From positions 1,364,001-1,428,000 of the forward strand of contig NC_011832.1 in the NCBI RefSeq assembly GCF_000021965.1: a stretch of DNA of 64,000 nucleotides, in the 5' to 3' direction. Numbering within the stretch: position 1 is the stretch's first letter; each line of letters opens with the position of its first letter. Source of the stretch: Methanosphaerula palustris E1-9c (GTDB lineage: Archaea; Halobacteriota; Methanomicrobia; Methanomicrobiales; Methanospirillaceae). Shown in pieces: positions 46,081 through 55,626 of the stretch. The translations under genes were made by a program, and so were the position numbers. The notes below the pieces were generated by a model. It saw nothing but the letters and a program-made list of their open reading frames with translations. It ran no database searches and had not been told where the DNA came from.

Positions 46081-46493
46081 TCTTTAATCGGATTCGTATC
46101 AGTGAGAAGGCAACTTACCGGCTCAATCAATTGAAGGGCCGAACACAATTGACTCCCAATATTCTCTCACGGGTTGCTATCTGTTATTCCCTGAATGATC
46201 CCACCATCCCGAACCCTGCGGAATATGACGAGAAGGGTCAGGAGATAAATCGGTTCACGCTTACCGGGGAGTGGGATACCTTCTTTGTCGCTCTCATCAA
46301 AGAGCGGTGCATACATGACGGTCTTGACCCGGAGACGGACCTATACGATCAACTCCGTGCCCACCTGAATCGGGGAGTATTCGGCATCTTCCCTCAGGTC
46401 AAGGATCTGGGAGATTTCCAGATCCTGTTGAAACACCAGGCTGATGGGATCAAGTCCGGTATGTTATCCGAGGAGCGGAATCATGGAAATTAA
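46077..46493 (+). CDS. dndE: DndE, nicked-DNA-binding protein of the phosphorothioation complex
   Basis: The 138-residue basic-helical protein matches DndE: NRIRISEKATYRLNQLKGRTQLTPNIL in pieces (ISEKATYRLNQL, GRTQLTPNILSRVA), then FTLTGEWDTFF and AHLNRGV. DndE forms a tetramer that binds nicked double-stranded DNA. It overlaps dndD by four bases and dndA by 11 bases, so the complex subunits are made together. It is a little longer than many bacterial DndE proteins (about 110-130 residues). Confidence 0.93.
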   Translation: MIFNRIRISEKATYRLNQLKGRTQLTPNILSRVAICYSLNDPTIPNPAEYDEKGQEINRFTLTGEWDTFFVALIKERCIHDGLDPETDLYDQLRAHLNRGVFGIFPQVKDLGDFQILLKHQADGIKSGMLSEERNHGN

Positions 46494-47646
46494 ACGCCCG
46501 ATATACATGGATTCACACGCAACTACCCCTGTCGACCCTCGCGTGTTCGAAGCGATGCTCCCCTATTTCTCCGAGATCTTCGGGAATGCCGGCAGTATCG
46601 ATCATAACTATGGGGCGGTGGCTGCTGATGCAGTGAAGAAAGCCCGGGAACAGTGTGCCCATATCCTGAACGCTCAGTCCGAGGAGATCATTTTCACGAG
46701 CGGGGCGACCGAGTCCGATAACATCGCTATTCTTGGTGTTGCCGAGCAGTACGCTGCTAAGGGCGATCATATCATCACCTGTGTTACCGAGCACAAGGCC
46801 GTGCTTGATACCTGCAAGCATCTCCAGATGGCCGGCAAATCTGTGACGTATTTACCAGTTGACCATTATGGGCTTGTCGACCCCGGCCAGGTTGAAGACG
46901 CCATCACCGAGAAGACTGTATTGATCTCCATCATGGCGGCGAACAACGAGATCGGGACGATTGCACCCATCAAAGAGATCGGGGAGATTGCTCACAAACA
47001 CGGCGTGCTCTTCCATACCGATGCAGCGCAGGCCGTCGGCCATATCCCGATGGATGCTAAGGAGATGAACATCGATCTGCTGTCCTTCTCCGGTCATAAG
47101 ATCTATGGGCCGAAGGGGATCGGCGGTTTGTATGTCCGGGGGAGCAAGCCCCGTGTGAAATTATCGCCGATTGTCTTTGGTGGCGGGCAGGAGAAGGGGA
47201 TTCGCTCGGGGACGCTGAATGTAACGGGTATCGTTGGGCTCGGAGAGGCGCTCGCAATTGCTAGGAAGGAGATGGGCAAGGAAGAAAAGCGGTTCCGTCA
47301 GTGGACAATGCAGATGTTCGATGCGTTCAAAGAAGCGTATCCATCGGTGATGTTGAATGGGCATCCAACCCAGCGGCTTGCTCACAACCTGAATGTCTGT
47401 TTCCCTGGCATCGAGAGCAAGGCATTGATTCATTTATTGAGGGACGATGTATCGATATCTGCTGGCTCTGCCTGCACGACCACGAGCGTTGAGCCATCGC
47501 ATGTGTTACTTGCGATTGGACGGACAGTCGAGGAGTCCCACTCGGCGGTGCGATTTGGATTGGGGAGAGGGAATTCGGAGAAGGAAGTGGGGTTGGGGAT
47601 AAAAAAGGTATACGATTATTTGAAACAATTAGAAAAATTAAAATGA
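46483..47646 (+). CDS. dndA: DndA, cysteine desulfurase
   Basis: From the ATG at 46483 (inside the dndE end) the protein has 387 residues and the fold-type I PLP enzyme motifs: HATTPVDPR, TSGATESDN, His104 (VTEHKAV), the PLP-binding Lys206 (SFSGHKIYGPKG) and the catalytic Cys331 (SAGSACTTTS). It takes sulfur from cysteine as a persulfide and passes it to DndC. Position after dndE (order B-C-D-E-A) matches archaeal clusters, whereas bacteria put dndA first and divergent. It ends four bases from the convergent DUF262 gene. Confidence 0.93.
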   Translation: MEIKRPIYMDSHATTPVDPRVFEAMLPYFSEIFGNAGSIDHNYGAVAADAVKKAREQCAHILNAQSEEIIFTSGATESDNIAILGVAEQYAAKGDHIITCVTEHKAVLDTCKHLQMAGKSVTYLPVDHYGLVDPGQVEDAITEKTVLISIMAANNEIGTIAPIKEIGEIAHKHGVLFHTDAAQAVGHIPMDAKEMNIDLLSFSGHKIYGPKGIGGLYVRGSKPRVKLSPIVFGGGQEKGIRSGTLNVTGIVGLGEALAIARKEMGKEEKRFRQWTMQMFDAFKEAYPSVMLNGHPTQRLAHNLNVCFPGIESKALIHLLRDDVSISAGSACTTTSVEPSHVLLAIGRTVEESHSAVRFGLGRGNSEKEVGLGIKKVYDYLKQLEKLK

Positions 47647-47650
47647 TTTA

Positions 47651-49453
47651 TTAATTTAATGTTCTTAGTTCAGCGTCATTAAATTTGAAAATTTCCAACG
47701 TTTCAGCAACAAGTGACTGAGATCGTTCTTCAATTTGTTCGGGTGTCCAAACAGATTCAGAAAAGACTTTTTCATTTAAATATAAACCATTATTATAGCC
47801 AATTCTGTTATTTTGTCCATCCACTTTAGTTCGCTTTTCTTCAAATAGATCTGTAGATAAAACGCTATTATATGCTGTTATTGTTAAATTCCCGATTTTA
47901 TGGATATATTTTTCGTGTAAATTTTTAAATTTGGGTAAATCTCCTCTCGTAAACATCTCTACCCATTTTGTATTAGGCTTCTCATTTTGGGGTAAAATAT
48001 GTTCAATAGTCCAATTATATTTTTTTTGCTTCTTTGCCCACAAATTTTTCCAATTTTCTCGAGTAAAATGGGTCTCTTCAATTTTACAGAGAATAAATCT
48101 TGCGACATCCTTATTTTCAGAATATATATTTCCTTTAATTTTTTCTCTGAACGTATTGATTGATGATCCATCATATCTTGATAAAGTCAATAATTCGTTG
48201 ACAATATAGTCAAAACAAATATGTTCTTTGTTATCTTCACATTTTTTTATTAGATCAATGAAAATTTGATCTAAGTCCCGAACTTTTGGGTAATCAATCA
48301 GATGACGTCTTACAAAAAATTTTACCAAAAACGTGATTATATCGCCCTGTAATTCACTTTTATCCTTGAAATTTGAAAATAAATACAATAAGAAAGAATA
48401 CGAGGGTATTCCACTTATATGATTCAAATCAATAATACCTTGTTTTATCGATTCATCTAATTCAGAATATTCAGGAGCTATAAATTTTTTATAAACGACT
48501 GATTTTTCAATCAAATCATAAAAAACAAAATTGACATCATTATCAATTAATTTTTCATAATGAGTAATTAAATTAGTTTTTGTTGCTTTTGTAGATTCAA
48601 ATATTTCTGATTTATATTTGAAAGCATTATAATAATGAATCAAAAACTTTTCTTGTAATTTATAATCATCTATATTTTCGATAAGTTTCTCCCAATTTTT
48701 GAAGGCAGAATCTTCATCCAGTATTAATTTATCGATTAATTCAGAGAACATTTTTGTTTTAATCAAGTCTGTTGCTGATAATGGCTCACCTCTATTATTA
48801 AGACTTTCAAATAGAAGGAATGCATCTGAATTACTACCTACTTCAATGGAAATTAATTTTCCAGTAAAAACTGTATCTAATATTTGTCGGATATTTGTAA
48901 ATTCGCAATCATTCAACTTATCTTTGAAAAATTGAAATGCAGAATAAAGTCTCCTAGTCTTAAATCGAGTTTGGCTTTGATTTTGAGATTCCCAAAGTCC
49001 AATAAGATTCATTATTTCACAATAATCATCATTATTTTGTTTCGTGAGCGAAAGTTCAAGCCTTAACTTTTCTGATTTATCAATTTTTAGAACCTTCTCA
49101 AGATTGACAAGATAATAATCATAAAATTTTTTCTCCTTTTCTGGGATGCTTTCCTTATTGATATTATTTAACCTTTCAAAAATTGCAGCATATAATAATG
49201 ACAAGGTAGTTATCCGCTGCTGGCCGTCAATAATTTGAAGATTTGGATTTCGACTGTTTCTTTCTTTATTGATGAGAATAATCGATCCTAAAAAGTGTCT
49301 CTCGTTTTGAGTTAAATCTGAATAGAAATCTTCCCAGTTTTCTTTTTTCCAAATATAATGTCGCTGATATTTAGGAATAACATATCTTACATTTTCGTTT
49401 TCCGTGAAAAGATTTAGTAAGTCAACTTCAGTTATAGTGTAATCAGATGCCAT
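47651..49453 (-). CDS. DUF262/DUF1524 protein inside the dnd island
   Basis: The 600-residue protein has VIPKYQRHYIW (25-35), DGQQRITTLS starting at Asp76, and a C-terminal HNH-like domain with WTIEHILPQN and IGNLTITAYN (about 505-565). These are the DUF262 NTPase and DUF1524 nuclease of GmrSD, BrxU and SspE; SspE reads phosphorothioate marks in the related Ssp system. It is very AT-rich, points toward dndA, and lies between the modification and restriction operons. A role as a sulfur-sensing nuclease is inferred from neighbours and family. It has no added C-terminal domain like the gene at 6245. Confidence 0.85.
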   Translation of the reverse strand: MASDYTITEVDLLNLFTENENVRYVIPKYQRHYIWKKENWEDFYSDLTQNERHFLGSIILINKERNSRNPNLQIIDGQQRITTLSLLYAAIFERLNNINKESIPEKEKKFYDYYLVNLEKVLKIDKSEKLRLELSLTKQNNDDYCEIMNLIGLWESQNQSQTRFKTRRLYSAFQFFKDKLNDCEFTNIRQILDTVFTGKLISIEVGSNSDAFLLFESLNNRGEPLSATDLIKTKMFSELIDKLILDEDSAFKNWEKLIENIDDYKLQEKFLIHYYNAFKYKSEIFESTKATKTNLITHYEKLIDNDVNFVFYDLIEKSVVYKKFIAPEYSELDESIKQGIIDLNHISGIPSYSFLLYLFSNFKDKSELQGDIITFLVKFFVRRHLIDYPKVRDLDQIFIDLIKKCEDNKEHICFDYIVNELLTLSRYDGSSINTFREKIKGNIYSENKDVARFILCKIEETHFTRENWKNLWAKKQKKYNWTIEHILPQNEKPNTKWVEMFTRGDLPKFKNLHEKYIHKIGNLTITAYNSVLSTDLFEEKRTKVDGQNNRIGYNNGLYLNEKVFSESVWTPEQIEERSQSLVAETLEIFKFNDAELRTLN

Positions 49454-49742
49454 GTATATAAAAATTTTAACAGATAATATTTAGGTCTGTTTAATTTATC
49501 TCATTACTGGCCCAAAACAATTTAAAAATGCATTGATATTTTAAGTTCTATTAAAATTGTCAGTTTTCACCCCAGACAATGTAACTAATCTTTACTTGGG
49601 GGCAAATATATTGTGAAGCGTTTCAACAGGCTATTTTATAAAATCTGAATATTTCGAACTCGAATCAACACCTTTTTATTCAATACGCATTTTATTAAGA
49701 ACTACGATAATTAACGCCAATAACCCTGAGGAGACCGACGAA
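49454..49742 (+). promoter_or_regulatory. Divergent promoter region between the DUF262 gene and the Pbe-like operon
   Basis: This very AT-rich 289-base region drives both directions. TAAATATTAT elements lie about 28-35 bases before the DUF262 ATG on the minus strand. On the plus strand CCCTGAGGAGACC gives the first operon gene a strong ribosome site. Several TTTAAAAA and TTTTATAAAA blocks could be TATA boxes but none can be singled out. No AACTTCCA element of the dndB type is seen. Confidence 0.5.
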
Positions 49743-50867
49743 ATGTCAGAGTGTAACCCAGAAATTGATGAGCTTATCGACCTGATACTCTCCAATCCCT
49801 TTTTGAAAAAAACCGGGGACGAAATTAGCGCCCGCGCCCTCATGAAGTGGATCAACCATCACTGGCGTTGCGACCCCCTGGAAAAGAAAGATGAAAGCAA
49901 GATCCTGGAAACTATAAAAAACCTGCATTATGATGGCGCTATCTCATACAAAACGATTGATAACCGTGTCCTGTTGATTGCTGAAGATCCTTTTTTTAAA
50001 TTACAAATAAATAGAAAAAAATTGAAATCGGGTGAAATTCAAATTCTTCAAATTGTTAATAATTGTAATACTCCAAACGAAGAATCACCCATTACTGAAG
50101 AGAAACCATCATTCGTAGATGAATATCAGAATAAACACAGTTTCGAATATTACGATGTTCTGATTCAAAATTTGAAAAAATACGAGGGATCCAACAAAAA
50201 AATACTGATGAATTGTCCAATCTTCTTCAAACTTCTTTGTGATATTCTCAACGATAAATTCACTGACTGGCATACTAAAATGATGATCAGTTCGGCGATT
50301 GCCTATTTCGTATTAGAAAAGGACGTTATTCCTGATCAAGAAGAAGATGGATACATCGATGATTTATTTATCGTCAGTTCTGTCCTTAAAGAAATTAAAG
50401 AAAGTTCCCCGGAATTGATTGATGAGAATTGGCTTTATGAAGAGGATATTTTTGCAACCATCGACGATGTCTATCTTCAGACATCTGAAATCCTTGGGGA
50501 CCTTACCTATGATGTTTTAAGAAAGGTAGGTTTGCATAAATTCAATTCGCTCAATCTAGAAGAATATTCTGGTAGTTACCCTCAAAAACTATCTAGAATA
50601 GCATCTGAAAAACGAGAGTTATTAGGAATCGTTGTTTTTCTGCTCAATAAACTACATGATAAAAAAATGAAAATAACCACGGTCGAGCAGATTAAGAATA
50701 TTCTCCAGAAATGTGGAGAGTCAGATGAGATCAACAGATTGATTGAATTATCAAAAATTAATCATAAATACTATGTTGGAATGAGAAAAGATGACGAGGA
50801 AGATTTTGAAGACATCCTTGAACGTCGATTGAAAGAAGCAAGATTGAATGCGCTTCTAGGGAAATAG
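49743..50867 (+). CDS. YkvA-domain (DUF1232) protein, first gene of the Pbe-like operon
   Basis: The 374-residue protein has a winged-helix-like N terminus (about 1-85), a linker, and a YkvA/DUF1232 core (about 160-230: KMMISSAIAYFVLEKDVIPD and YIDDLFIVSSVLKEI), then a helical C terminus. DUF1232 usually occurs in small membrane-associated proteins of unknown role; its use here is recurrent in sulfur-linked restriction clusters as far as I recall, and the order suggests the PbeA position of the archaeal PbeABCD module. That letter is an inference. The gene has an SD (GAGGAG) and starts the operon. Confidence 0.75.
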   Translation: MSECNPEIDELIDLILSNPFLKKTGDEISARALMKWINHHWRCDPLEKKDESKILETIKNLHYDGAISYKTIDNRVLLIAEDPFFKLQINRKKLKSGEIQILQIVNNCNTPNEESPITEEKPSFVDEYQNKHSFEYYDVLIQNLKKYEGSNKKILMNCPIFFKLLCDILNDKFTDWHTKMMISSAIAYFVLEKDVIPDQEEDGYIDDLFIVSSVLKEIKESSPELIDENWLYEEDIFATIDDVYLQTSEILGDLTYDVLRKVGLHKFNSLNLEEYSGSYPQKLSRIASEKRELLGIVVFLLNKLHDKKMKITTVEQIKNILQKCGESDEINRLIELSKINHKYYVGMRKDDEEDFEDILERRLKEARLNALLGK

Positions 50868-50877
50868 GGAGGTTGGC

Positions 50878-53001
50878 ATGTCTTTTCAGAATCTCAAATT
50901 GAAACACTCCTACTCTTCGGAAAAAGATAACCTGGTCGACGATTTTTACATCCCCGTATTAAATGAAGCACGGATATACCGGAGAGTCACAGGATATTTT
51001 TCCTCAAGTTCGCTCTTTATTGCAGCCCGGGGTTTTTCAAAATTTATTAAAAAGGGAGGTCATTTTCAATTCATCCTCAATGTCCAGTTATCGGATGAAG
51101 ATTATGAACAGATTGAAATGGGAATAAAATCTCCTGAAGGAATTATTCAGAGCAAATTTCTGTTAGACCTATCGAATCTCGAAGACGAATGTAAAAAAAA
51201 CCATGCTAAGGTGCTCGGTTGGCTTATTTCCAATAATCAGATGGAGATTAAAGTAGGATTTATCGAGAAAAAAGTAGTTGGGCACGCAATACTCCACCAG
51301 AAAATTGGAATCCTTGAAGATTATGAAAAAAATATCGTCACTTTCGTCGGATCGAATAACGAGAGTAAATCCGGCTGGTTATATAATTCTGAGAAATTCA
51401 AAGTTTTTTTTAATTGGGAGGAGAATTATCAGGATTCTATCAATGAGGATATTGAAGAATTTGATGATCTCTGGAATAATAGGGCTAGAAAAACTCGGGT
51501 CATTCCATTCCCTGAAGCAGTAAAGCAGGATCTCATCAATGTGTACAAAAACGGATTCTATTCCATCGAAGAGCTCCTTATGGAAGTTGAGGAGGTATGT
51601 GAGTCGGGTCTGGGATATAGAACGAAAAAAGATCCATCAATAGTTCTTCGTCATTACCAGCATGAAGCAATCGATGCCTGGTTTGCTAATAACTGTCAGG
51701 GAATTCTAGAGATGGCAACTGGCACTGGAAAGACATACACTGCTATTGGTGCATTACAGAAATTATTGAAGCAAGAGAAAAAACTGATAACAATTATTTG
51801 TACCCCGTTTCTTCATCTTACAACACAATGGGAACAGAATATCCATCAGATGGGTGTTGACCTTCCTATTATCTATGCGAGCAGTATGGATCCTAAGTGG
51901 AAGGATAAATGTACTGATAAAATCCTTGATAACCGCCTGGGAAAATTGCCGCAATTTATTATCCTTGCAACCCATGATACAATATCCTCCAAAAAATTTA
52001 TTGAAATGATGGAGGATCTCAAATCACCGGCTCTTCTCATTGCAGATGAAGTTCACGGAATGGGATCGGTGAAAAGGATCAATGGCCTGATCGATAAATA
52101 TCGTTATCGCCTAGGATTAAGTGCAACACCCCATCGCTATTTTGATGAGTTTGGAACGAATAAATTGATGGAATATTTCGACAAAACCGTGTACGAATTT
52201 AATCTTCACCAGGCAATCAATGAGATAAATCCTACTACAAATGAGTCTTATCTCGTCCCTTATGATTACCATCTTCTCTTTGCAGAGTTAAATTCGGAGG
52301 AGATGGACAATTATGCTGACATTAGCAGGCAAATTGCCATATCTTTTTCAAAATCTCATCGAACAAGAGAAGAAGAGATTATCCTGGAGATGAAATTACG
52401 GGAGCGACAGGATATATTAAAAAATGCCATCGAAAAGTACCCACAATTTATAGATTTGATCAATCAATTGAACAACGAGCGAGAAATATCTCATACTTTG
52501 ATCTATTGCTCTCCTCAGCAGATCGAGCCGGTACAGGATATTATCCGAAACTCAGAAAATATAGTTCAACATAAATTTACCTGCGGTGAGGATGCAATCA
52601 GACATCTGGAAAAATATTCTGGTATGACAGAACGGGAATACCTCCTCGACAATTTTGATAAAGGAAATTATGACGTTCTTGTTGCGATAAAATGTCTCGA
52701 TGAAGGCGTGGATGTTCCTTCTACAAAAAATGCAATCTTAATGTGCAGTTCAGGAAATCCAAAAGAGTACATTCAGAGACGCGGACGCGTTCTCCGGAGA
52801 TTTCCTGGTAAGGGTAAAGCCGTAATTTATGATTTTTTTTCCGTCCCCAACCTCAACGATTCCCGTTTGAATCCGGAGACTGAACAGAAGATTTTTGACT
52901 CTCAAATGAGCCGACTTGAAGAATTTGCAAAGGATGCCATGAATGAATCAGAGGTATTTCGTCAGATATTTCAAGAGAAGAAAAAATATGGTGTATTCTG
53001 A
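50878..53001 (+). CDS. PLD-domain and SF2 helicase protein of the Pbe-like operon
   Basis: This 707-residue protein joins a phospholipase-D-type domain (about 1-200, His140 and Lys142 in LHQKIGI, then TFVGSNNESKSGW) to a superfamily 2 helicase: Walker A MATGTGKT (279-286), DEVH (390-393), LSATPHR, and QRRGRVLRRF. Such fusions are common in restriction systems, where the helicase moves on DNA and the PLD part cuts or binds it. The second PLD HxK is not evident, so it may dimerise. SD GGGAGGT; the 64-residue gene follows after 8 bases. Confidence 0.88.
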   Translation: MSFQNLKLKHSYSSEKDNLVDDFYIPVLNEARIYRRVTGYFSSSSLFIAARGFSKFIKKGGHFQFILNVQLSDEDYEQIEMGIKSPEGIIQSKFLLDLSNLEDECKKNHAKVLGWLISNNQMEIKVGFIEKKVVGHAILHQKIGILEDYEKNIVTFVGSNNESKSGWLYNSEKFKVFFNWEENYQDSINEDIEEFDDLWNNRARKTRVIPFPEAVKQDLINVYKNGFYSIEELLMEVEEVCESGLGYRTKKDPSIVLRHYQHEAIDAWFANNCQGILEMATGTGKTYTAIGALQKLLKQEKKLITIICTPFLHLTTQWEQNIHQMGVDLPIIYASSMDPKWKDKCTDKILDNRLGKLPQFIILATHDTISSKKFIEMMEDLKSPALLIADEVHGMGSVKRINGLIDKYRYRLGLSATPHRYFDEFGTNKLMEYFDKTVYEFNLHQAINEINPTTNESYLVPYDYHLLFAELNSEEMDNYADISRQIAISFSKSHRTREEEIILEMKLRERQDILKNAIEKYPQFIDLINQLNNEREISHTLIYCSPQQIEPVQDIIRNSENIVQHKFTCGEDAIRHLEKYSGMTEREYLLDNFDKGNYDVLVAIKCLDEGVDVPSTKNAILMCSSGNPKEYIQRRGRVLRRFPGKGKAVIYDFFSVPNLNDSRLNPETEQKIFDSQMSRLEEFAKDAMNESEVFRQIFQEKKKYGVF

Positions 53002-53009
53002 GGTAGATT

Positions 53010-53204
53010 ATGAAAGAGGGTTCTGAATTTAACAAATTGATTTTAGAGACTATCGACGAACATTGCGATGATCGGAAGGTAAAAAGACTGATTCGAGAAT
53101 CACTGAGATATGAACTTGATATCTGGAACAGGCACATTCGGTCATCGGAAATTGAAGATGAATATGAACAGATGGTTAATGATGTTCTGAAGGGGAGAAA
53201 TTGA
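53010..53204 (+). CDS. 64-residue protein of the Pbe-like operon
   Basis: The ATG is preceded by GAGGT (53000-53004) overlapping the helicase stop, and the stop is adjacent to the ATG of the next gene, so the frame is tightly embedded. The product (MKEGSEFNKLILETIDEHCD...) is acidic and predicted helical, without known motif; the DEHCDDRKVKRLIRESLRYE segment could be a coiled or four-helix adaptor. It may serve as a linker between helicase and ATPase. Not recognised as a named family. Confidence 0.7.
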   Translation: MKEGSEFNKLILETIDEHCDDRKVKRLIRESLRYELDIWNRHIRSSEIEDEYEQMVNDVLKGRN

Positions 53205-55196
53205 ATGAAGTATGCGATTTCTTCCATTAGTATCAGTAATTATCGGCAATACTATGGAATACAAACTTTGGATATCAAAAATGATAAAATAAAAAATGTG
53301 TCACTCATTCTTGGAAAAAATGGTGCTGGTAAATCGAATTTATTGAATGCGATAACCTGGTGCCTGTATGGAATTGAGACCCATAAAAGTAAGGATATTT
53401 CTGACTCTACTGGAATGCCTATTATCAATACATCAGCATTAAAACATCTTCCCAAAGATCAAAATATCACTGCTGAAGTGGTTATCCACCTTAAAACAGA
53501 TAACGGTCCATGGATGATTAAGAGAACTCTTGGAGGTGGAAAAAGTGCTCTTGGAGAATATCATTTTGACGAAGCAAGTAAATTATCGGTAACTCACCAG
53601 GTGAATGGTCAAGATAAAATCGACATCGGTGATGATACACAGATTTTAATTAATAATCTCTTGCCAGAAGCCTTAAAGAATTTCTTCTTTATCGATGGCG
53701 AACAACTCCGGGATTTTTTTAAGGTTAGTACTCCTGAAAAAATCGCAGAAGCTATCGATGTGGTTTCTCAACTTGAACTCGTTTATAAAGCAGCAAATCA
53801 TTTGGAAAAGTTGGAGAAAAATATAAGGAAAAGTGTCTCAGCAACAACTCCTGAAATTGGGAAAGTTCAACATCAAATCGAACTGGCACAAGAAAAATTA
53901 GACAATCAGAAAGACACAATAGAAAGAATAGAGAAAGAGAAGAAATTAGATCAGGAAGAAATTATTAAGGTAAAGGATTTTCTTAAGAACCATAGTAGTT
54001 CGGTAATATCTACTCTAGAAAAAGAACGACAGTCTCTAGAAACTGATATACAAAAACTAAAAGAACAAATCGGGAAAAAAGAATATCAACGTAATTCTTA
54101 TCTTGTAGAGATCGCCCCATTTATTTATTTAAAAAAGGAGATTGAGCAAACCTATAAAATAATTGAGCAAAAAGTGGATAAAGGTGAATTACCTCCACGG
54201 ATAAAAAAGACCTTTATAAAAGAACTTCTCGAAAAAGGGTATTGTATCTGCGGAAATGAACTTGTGGGCAATGCGAGAGAAACACTCGAAGAATATAGTA
54301 ATAAAATTACTCTCTCCGAATTAAGTGAAATCTCGATTGTTGGAAAAACGACGATTGAAGAAATATTAACTAGTATTATAGATTTTCCTGCAACAATCGA
54401 TGCGTTTAACGATGAAATTCAGGATTTTAAAGATCAACTTGAGAAGAAGGAACGACGGCGTGAATTAATCTCTGACGAAATAAAAGACCATGATATCGCT
54501 GAGATTCATCGTTATGAAGACAGAAGAGAAGAACTCACAGATCTGATTGCAAAAAATAATCAACTCCTAATCGGCAATAATGCTGAAAAGAATGAATGTG
54601 ATGCGATATTAACTGAATTAAAGGAACAGGAAGCCCGAGAACTTTCAAAAGACAAGAAACACGCAGAATTAAATGAAAAATTATCACTTGTTCAGAATAC
54701 ATTAAAAATACTCGGAACTACTGAAAAAATAATCAAAACAAAAATCAGAAAACAGGTTGAATTAAACCTCAACAAGAATTTTAACACGTTAATTCGTAAA
54801 AAAACAGCATTTAGTTCAATTACAATCGATGAAAATTATGTTGTTAAAGTGCATCATGTCGACGGTTACAATGTCATCAATGATTTATCTGCAGGTGAAT
54901 ATCTGATTCTCGGTTTATCATTTATGAGTGCACTTATGACAATCTCCGGGTTCCAAGCACCAGTTATTATCGATACGCCTCTCGGGAAAATCGATAATGA
55001 ACATAGAGAGTATATAACAACAGAACTTCCAAAATTTTTAGAAGGTACGCAATTAATTTTTCTTGTCACCCCTACTGAATATGATAACAATGTTAAGGCG
55101 AACCTGAATAGGTATCTCCTGAAAGAGAATTTCTACCAGATAATTGAAAATAGTAATCAAACTGAGTCGACAGTGAGGAGGTACGATGGCAACTAA
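53205..55196 (+). CDS. DndD-like SMC/RecF-type ATPase of the Pbe-like operon
   Basis: The 663-residue protein has Walker A GKNGAGKSN (37-45), long coiled coils, a central CxC zinc-hook-like turn (GYCICGNEL, about 345), signature LSAGEYLILG and Walker B VIIDTPLGKIDNEHRE. It is clearly related to DndD (FIIDTPLGRLDSEHRG) but is a distinct paralogue with a hook. It would recognise DNA ends or bind DNA with the helicase. Its end overlaps the last gene by 11 bases, the same overlap as between dndE and dndA. Confidence 0.88.
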   Translation: MKYAISSISISNYRQYYGIQTLDIKNDKIKNVSLILGKNGAGKSNLLNAITWCLYGIETHKSKDISDSTGMPIINTSALKHLPKDQNITAEVVIHLKTDNGPWMIKRTLGGGKSALGEYHFDEASKLSVTHQVNGQDKIDIGDDTQILINNLLPEALKNFFFIDGEQLRDFFKVSTPEKIAEAIDVVSQLELVYKAANHLEKLEKNIRKSVSATTPEIGKVQHQIELAQEKLDNQKDTIERIEKEKKLDQEEIIKVKDFLKNHSSSVISTLEKERQSLETDIQKLKEQIGKKEYQRNSYLVEIAPFIYLKKEIEQTYKIIEQKVDKGELPPRIKKTFIKELLEKGYCICGNELVGNARETLEEYSNKITLSELSEISIVGKTTIEEILTSIIDFPATIDAFNDEIQDFKDQLEKKERRRELISDEIKDHDIAEIHRYEDRREELTDLIAKNNQLLIGNNAEKNECDAILTELKEQEARELSKDKKHAELNEKLSLVQNTLKILGTTEKIIKTKIRKQVELNLNKNFNTLIRKKTAFSSITIDENYVVKVHHVDGYNVINDLSAGEYLILGLSFMSALMTISGFQAPVIIDTPLGKIDNEHREYITTELPKFLEGTQLIFLVTPTEYDNNVKANLNRYLLKENFYQIIENSNQTESTVRRYDGN

Positions 55197-55626
55197 TCAT
55201 AATAACGAGCCACGAGATGCATCATACTCTAAAGAGCAATTTGAATATTATACGGATAAGGAGGGGGGATGGCTGAATAAAGGATCGAAATCTATCTTTG
55301 CCGGAAAATATCAAAAAGATCTTTTTATTTTTGCCATGGCAATAGGGAAATATCGAGATAAAAAATCCTTGGTTAAATCCCCAAAATTGGCCAATGTTCG
55401 TGTCGATGCAATGACCGAGAGGCAAAAATGGGCGTTATTATCGATTGGAATTTCTGAATCCCAAAATTTGCTCTGCCTTAAAGACGAATCTTCAATGTAT
55501 GCGAATGCGGAGGAATATGCAAACGAGGGTCTTAAAATTCTTATCTCCCATATTGAAAAGTATGGGATTAATTACCCAAAATCACTAGAAGCAGATTTAA
55601 AAGATATTTTAGAAGAAAAAACATGA
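55186..55626 (+). CDS. 146-residue last protein of the Pbe-like operon
   Basis: GAGGAGG precedes the ATG at 55186. The protein is helical and mixed charged, with YYTDKEGGWLNKGSKSIFAGKY and LFIFAMAIGKYRDKK, resembling the small proteins annotated as dnd-associated protein 4 in bacterial phosphorothioation-linked restriction clusters. I recall that family as about this length, but cannot verify it. The position at the end of the operon, paired with an SMC-like ATPase, mirrors DndE after DndD. It would be the fourth Pbe-type subunit if the 64-residue frame is extra. Confidence 0.7.
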   Translation: MATNHNNEPRDASYSKEQFEYYTDKEGGWLNKGSKSIFAGKYQKDLFIFAMAIGKYRDKKSLVKSPKLANVRVDAMTERQKWALLSIGISESQNLLCLKDESSMYANAEEYANEGLKILISHIEKYGINYPKSLEADLKDILEEKT

